From NCBI RefSeq assembly GCF_004143485.2, contig NZ_ML974132.1, positions 198,920-262,919 on the forward strand: a DNA stretch of 64,000 nt, given 5' to 3'. The notes beneath the pieces were generated by a model that had not been told where the DNA came from, made no database searches, and saw nothing but the letters and a program-made list of their open reading frames with translations. Shown piece after piece: positions 60,602-64,000 of this stretch (its first letter is position 1; each line of letters starts with the position of its first letter). The translations under genes were made by a program, and so were the position numbers. The DNA comes from Halorussus amylolyticus. GTDB taxonomy: Archaea; Halobacteriota; Halobacteria; Halobacteriales; Haladaptataceae.

Positions 60602-60781
60602 ATGTCCGACGACGAATCCGAAGAAAAGATACTCGGCACGACGACAGTGACCCAGCGGTGGCGAATCAGCCTTATCAAAGCGGTCCGCGAGGAGTTCGCC
60701 GAGAACGACGACCCCGTCGAAGAGGGTGACCGACTGGTGTACAAGCTTCGCGACGGCGAAATCGTAGTCGAACCCGCCTGA
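60602..60781 (+). CDS. AbrB-like mini-protein 2
   Basis: The 59-residue paralogue of the preceding gene keeps RWRISLIKAVRE and EEGDRLVYKLRDGEIVVE; most differences are in the acidic N-terminus and conservative core changes (D/E, K/R, I/V). It lies 73 nt before gcvT on the same strand, so it could regulate or simply neighbour the glycine cleavage operon. Confidence 0.75.
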   Translation: MSDDESEEKILGTTTVTQRWRISLIKAVREEFAENDDPVEEGDRLVYKLRDGEIVVEPA

Positions 60782-60854
60782 GCGGTCGGCTCACTTCTCC
60801 GTTCGACCACCCGGAAGACAAACCATTACGTGCCGGGCGTCCGAAGGTCGCCCC

Positions 60855-61949
60855 ATGAGCCTTCGGAAGCCGCCACTCAGCGACGTACACGACGCGCGCG
60901 GCGCGTCGTTCACCGGATTCGGCGGGTGGGAGATGCCCGTCGAGTTCGACTCGATACAGGACGAACACCGCGCGGTCCGCGAGGAGGCGGGCATCTTCGA
61001 CGTGTCCCACATGGGTGAGATAGAGGTGTCGGGGCCGGACGCCGAGCAATTGATGCAGAAGCTCACGACCAACGACGTGACCGCCCTCGACGCCGGTGAC
61101 TCCCAGTACGCGATGATTACCGACGAGGACGGCGTGATTCTGGACGACACCGTGGTTTACCGGCTTCCCGAGGCCGAGGACGCCGAGTTCCTGTTCGTCC
61201 CCAACGCGGGCCACGACGAGGAGATGGAAGCCCGGTGGACCGACCACCGCGACGAGTGGGGCCTCGACGCCGAGGTGTCGAACGTGACCCACGACTACGC
61301 CATGTTCGCGGTCCAAGGTCCCGACGCGGTGGCCCTCGTGGGCGACGCGACCGCCGAGACGGTTCGGGACCTCTCGAAGTTCGAGGCCAAGTACGCCTCG
61401 GTCGCGGGCGTCCGATGCTGGGTCGCCCGAACGGGATACACCGGCGAGGACGGCTTCGAACTCCTCATGCCCGCGGCGGACGCCGAAACGGTCTGGTCGG
61501 CGCTCGACTGCCAGCCCTGCGGTCTCGGCGCGCGCGACACCCTCCGGATGGAGATGGGCTTTCTGCTCTCCGGGCAGGACTTCGACCCCGACGAGAATCC
61601 GCGAACCCCCTACGAGGCCCGGGTCGGCTTCACCGTGAAACTCGACACCGAGTTCGTGGGACGGGACGCGCTCGAACGCGTCAAAGAGGAGGGCGTCGAG
61701 GAGAAGTTCGTGGGCATCAAACTCGTGGACCGCGGCATCGCGCGCCACGGCTACGACGTGACCGACGCCGACGGCGAGGTCATCGGCGAAGTCACCAGCG
61801 GCACGATGAGTCCGACGCTGAACGAACCCATCGCGCTCGGCTACGTCCCGACCGAGTACGCCGACGCCGACACTAACGTCGGCGTCGTGGTTCGCGGCCA
61901 GTCCAAAAAGGCAAAGATAGCGAACACACCATTCATAGGTGAGAACTGA
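60855..61949 (+). CDS. gcvT: Glycine cleavage system T protein (aminomethyltransferase)
   Basis: The 364-residue protein starts [20 protein letters not shown], with [37 protein letters not shown] and a C-terminal barrel ([18 protein letters not shown]). It transfers the aminomethyl carbon from lipoyl-GcvH to tetrahydrofolate (or the archaeal equivalent), releasing ammonia. Its stop overlaps the gcvH ATG (TGATG), so the genes are co-translated. Confidence 0.95.
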   Translation: MSLRKPPLSDVHDARGASFTGFGGWEMPVEFDSIQDEHRAVREEAGIFDVSHMGEIEVSGPDAEQLMQKLTTNDVTALDAGDSQYAMITDEDGVILDDTVVYRLPEAEDAEFLFVPNAGHDEEMEARWTDHRDEWGLDAEVSNVTHDYAMFAVQGPDAVALVGDATAETVRDLSKFEAKYASVAGVRCWVARTGYTGEDGFELLMPAADAETVWSALDCQPCGLGARDTLRMEMGFLLSGQDFDPDENPRTPYEARVGFTVKLDTEFVGRDALERVKEEGVEEKFVGIKLVDRGIARHGYDVTDADGEVIGEVTSGTMSPTLNEPIALGYVPTEYADADTNVGVVVRGQSKKAKIANTPFIGEN

Positions 61950-62332
61950 TGAGCTTCGACGTACCCGACGACCGGAAATATCTAGAATCGCACGAGTGGG
62001 TCGCCGTGACCGACGGAACCGCAAAACTCGGAATCACCGACTTCGCGCAGGACGAACTCGGCGACGTGGTGTTCGTGGAACTCCCCGGGGAGGGCGACGA
62101 CCTCACCGCGGGCGAGGAGTTCGGCGTGGTCGAGTCCATCAAGGCGGTGTCTGACCTCTACTCCCCGGTGAGCGGCACCGTCGTCGGCGTCAACGACGCG
62201 CTCGCCGACCAGCCCGAGCTCGTCAACGAGGACCCGTTCGGCGACGGGTGGATGGTCGAACTCGAACTCGACGACGAAGGCGAACTCGACGACCTCCTGA
62301 GCGCCGACGAGTACGGCGACCAGATCGCGTAG
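61949..62332 (+). CDS. gcvH: Glycine cleavage system H protein
   Basis: The 127-residue protein has the lipoyl-lysine hairpin [19 protein letters not shown] with Lys65 as the lipoylation site, and the usual C-terminal GWMVELEL strand. It shuttles the aminomethyl group between GcvP, GcvT and dihydrolipoamide dehydrogenase. It overlaps gcvT by one base. Confidence 0.95.
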   Translation: MSFDVPDDRKYLESHEWVAVTDGTAKLGITDFAQDELGDVVFVELPGEGDDLTAGEEFGVVESIKAVSDLYSPVSGTVVGVNDALADQPELVNEDPFGDGWMVELELDDEGELDDLLSADEYGDQIA

Positions 62333-62442
62333 TCGGGCCGCACTCGCGGGGGCGTTCGCCTGCCGAACTCGACTGAGAGCGAGTCGGTCCGAGCGATGGC
62401 CGCCGACACCTCTCGCGGCAAGCCGCGACGAATTCCTCGCAT

Positions 62443-62450
62443 GTTAAAAG
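62443..62450 (+). promoter_or_regulatory. TATA-like box of gcvPA
   Basis: GTTAAAAG lies about 28 nt before the gcvPA ATG in the 142-bp gap after gcvH, so gcvPA-gcvPB can start their own leaderless mRNA. Confidence 0.55.
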
Positions 62451-62474
62451 GGTTCACTCCTTAGCTTCGGCCAC

Positions 62475-63809
62475 ATGAGCGGACGAAACGAGCGGGGAAG
62501 TCCGTACGCCCCCCACACTGCCGCCGAGACCGACGCGATGCTCTCGGCGGTCGGGGTCGAGGGCGTCGGCGACCTCTTCGACATCCCCGAGCAGGTCGCG
62601 TTCGACGGGGAGTTCGGCATCGAATCGAGAAGCGAGCGCGAGGCCGAGCGTCACGTCGCGGGCCTGCTCGCGCGCAACGACGACCTGACGGAGTTCCTCG
62701 GGCGCGGCCACTACGAACACTACGTGCCGTCGCTGGTGGACCACATCTCGGCGCGCTCGGAGTTTCTGACCTCCTACACCCAGTACCAGCCCGAGATTAC
62801 GCAGGGGTTCCTCCAGGCGCTGTTCGAGTACCAGTCGATGCTCGTGGAACTGACGGGCCTCGAAATCGTGAACGCCTCGATGTACGACCACGCGACCGCG
62901 CTCGCGGAGGCCGCCCTCCTCGCGGCGCGCGTCCGTCAGACCTCCGGCGACCGCGTGCTGGTGCCCGAGTACCTGCTCGACGCCCGCCGGGACGTTCTCG
63001 AAAACTACACTGACGGCGCGGGTCTCTCGGTCGAGACCTACGCCACCGACGACGGAAACGTGGACCCCGACGCGCTCGCCGAGACCATCGACGACGACGC
63101 GGTGCTGGTGTACGCCGAGAATCCGACTGCGCTCGGTACCGTCGAGGAGAACCTCGACGCGGTCGGACGACTGGCCGACAACCACGACGCGCTGTTCTGT
63201 CTCGGGTCGGACCCCGTGGCGCTCTCGGTGCTTCAGGAACCCGAATCGGTCGGCGCCGACGTGGTTGTCGGTGACGCCGCCGCGCTCGGTCTCCCCACGG
63301 CGTACGGCATGGGACTCGGCCTGTTCGCCTGCCGCGACGACTTCGTCCGGCAGGTGCCCGGTCGGTTGGTCGGCGCGAGCGAAGACGACGCCGACCGCCG
63401 AGCGTACACCCTCACGCTCCAGACTCGCGAACAGCACATCCGCCGCGAGCGCGCCACCAGCAACATCTGCACGAATCAGGCGTGGGTCGCGCTCCGGACC
63501 GCCATCCACGCGGCGTACCTCGGACCCGGCGGTCTCGTGGACCTCGCGAACGACTGCGTGACTCTCGCGGCCGACCTCGCCGACCGTCTCGACGCAGTCA
63601 AGGGGGTTCAGGCCCCGGTCCACGACCGCCACCACTTCCGGGAGTTCGTGGCTCACACCGACCAGCCAGCCGTCGCAATCGCCGAAGACCTCGAAGCCGA
63701 GGGGTTCGCGGTCCACGCGGTCGGCGAACACCACGTGCAGGTCTGCATCACGGACGCGAACGAACACGCCGCCGACGCCCTCGTCGCGGCGTTCGAGGAG
63801 GTAGCATGA
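62475..63809 (+). CDS. gcvPA: Glycine dehydrogenase (decarboxylating) subunit 1
   Basis: The 444-residue protein is the N-terminal half of a split P protein: [59 protein letters not shown] and [13 protein letters not shown]. With GcvPB it decarboxylates glycine using PLP carried on the other subunit. It overlaps gcvPB as ATGA. Confidence 0.95.
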   Translation: MSGRNERGSPYAPHTAAETDAMLSAVGVEGVGDLFDIPEQVAFDGEFGIESRSEREAERHVAGLLARNDDLTEFLGRGHYEHYVPSLVDHISARSEFLTSYTQYQPEITQGFLQALFEYQSMLVELTGLEIVNASMYDHATALAEAALLAARVRQTSGDRVLVPEYLLDARRDVLENYTDGAGLSVETYATDDGNVDPDALAETIDDDAVLVYAENPTALGTVEENLDAVGRLADNHDALFCLGSDPVALSVLQEPESVGADVVVGDAAALGLPTAYGMGLGLFACRDDFVRQVPGRLVGASEDDADRRAYTLTLQTREQHIRRERATSNICTNQAWVALRTAIHAAYLGPGGLVDLANDCVTLAADLADRLDAVKGVQAPVHDRHHFREFVAHTDQPAVAIAEDLEAEGFAVHAVGEHHVQVCITDANEHAADALVAAFEEVA

Positions 63810-64000
63810 ACTACGACCAAGCCCGGTGGACCCACGACGCGAACGGCGAATCGACCGCCGACCAGTACGAACCCCTGCTCTCGGAGAAGAACACCGAGGA
63901 AGTCGCGGTGGACTCGCCCCTGCCCGACGACCTCACGCGCGACAGCCTCGAACTACCGGACCTCTCGGAACCCGAACTCGCGCGCCACTACACCCGACTC
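63806..64000 (+). CDS. gcvPB: Glycine dehydrogenase (decarboxylating) subunit 2, 3' end outside the window
   Basis: The first 65 codons are visible: [48 protein letters not shown]. This matches the N-terminus of GcvPB, the PLP-binding half of the split glycine dehydrogenase; the PLP lysine lies beyond the window. The ATG overlaps the gcvPA stop. Confidence 0.9.
   Translation, partial: MNYDQARWTHDANGESTADQYEPLLSEKNTEEVAVDSPLPDDLTRDSLELPDLSEPELARHYTRL

Overview
The window is haloarchaeal (class Halobacteria). Supporting signs are high GC with strong GC3 bias, acidic proteins, Tat-type RR signals, TATA-like boxes about 25-28 nt ahead of start codons (leaderless transcripts), ATGA overlaps between genes, and families largely restricted to this group (HalOD1, archaeal DnaG, RfcL, CtaA half-protein, halolysin, USP-fused transporters). 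The genus cannot be fixed from the sequence alone.

Layout. 0-4.5 kb: a surface lipoprotein-like gene cut by the window edge, a small membrane protein, a KaiC/RadA-like ATPase with a degenerate P-loop, and a four-domain LEA14/WHy protein. 4.5-12.7 kb: two flavin oxidoreductases, an FNT channel fused to two universal-stress (USP) domains, and an NhaC antiporter with a candidate 40-residue upstream cistron. 12.8-21.1 kb: dnaG (frame broken inside a G/C homopolymer patch), an acetyltransferase/DUF92 pair, a PIN-like protein with a tiny partner, thrB, pdxS, and the D-glutamate catabolic pair dgcN-dgcA. 21.2-26.2 kb: a TumE-type toxin with its HTH partner, a second NhaC, thrS. 26.2-37.4 kb: a stress and ion-transport stretch (APC permease-USP fusion, free USPs, TrkA, an AsnC ligand-binding protein), an amidohydrolase, malic enzyme, an M24 homologue lacking metal ligands and a stand-alone FNT channel. 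37.7-48.3 kb: CtaA, a polar amino-acid ABC transporter, a membrane-tethered winged-helix protein with a secreted neighbour, HalOD1, RfcL, an AbrB protein, acetyltransferases. 48.4-51.5 kb: an HTH regulator, a low-GC patch with a lipoprotein, HMG-CoA synthase. 51.6-60.3 kb: a large pilin-signal surface protein, DUF2150, TatD, NYN protein, and a secreted subtilase. 60.3-64 kb: two duplicated AbrB-like mini-genes and the glycine cleavage operon gcvT-gcvH-gcvPA-gcvPB (last gene cut by the window edge).

The most notable unexplained signal is a structured intergenic element present three times in the same orientation (4598-4719, 46886-47009, 56422-56590). The copies share an outer stem, a symmetric 3x3 internal loop, a bulged G and a satellite hairpin. 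Their two inner helices have different sequences in each copy but remain paired, which is covariation expected of a folded RNA or a cruciform. Other leads are a shared tandem-USP tail on two unrelated transporters, the duplicated AbrB genes with a near-identical 32-bp upstream block, tiny upstream cistrons ahead of nhaC and the LEA14 gene, and a set of perfect short-loop inverted repeats.
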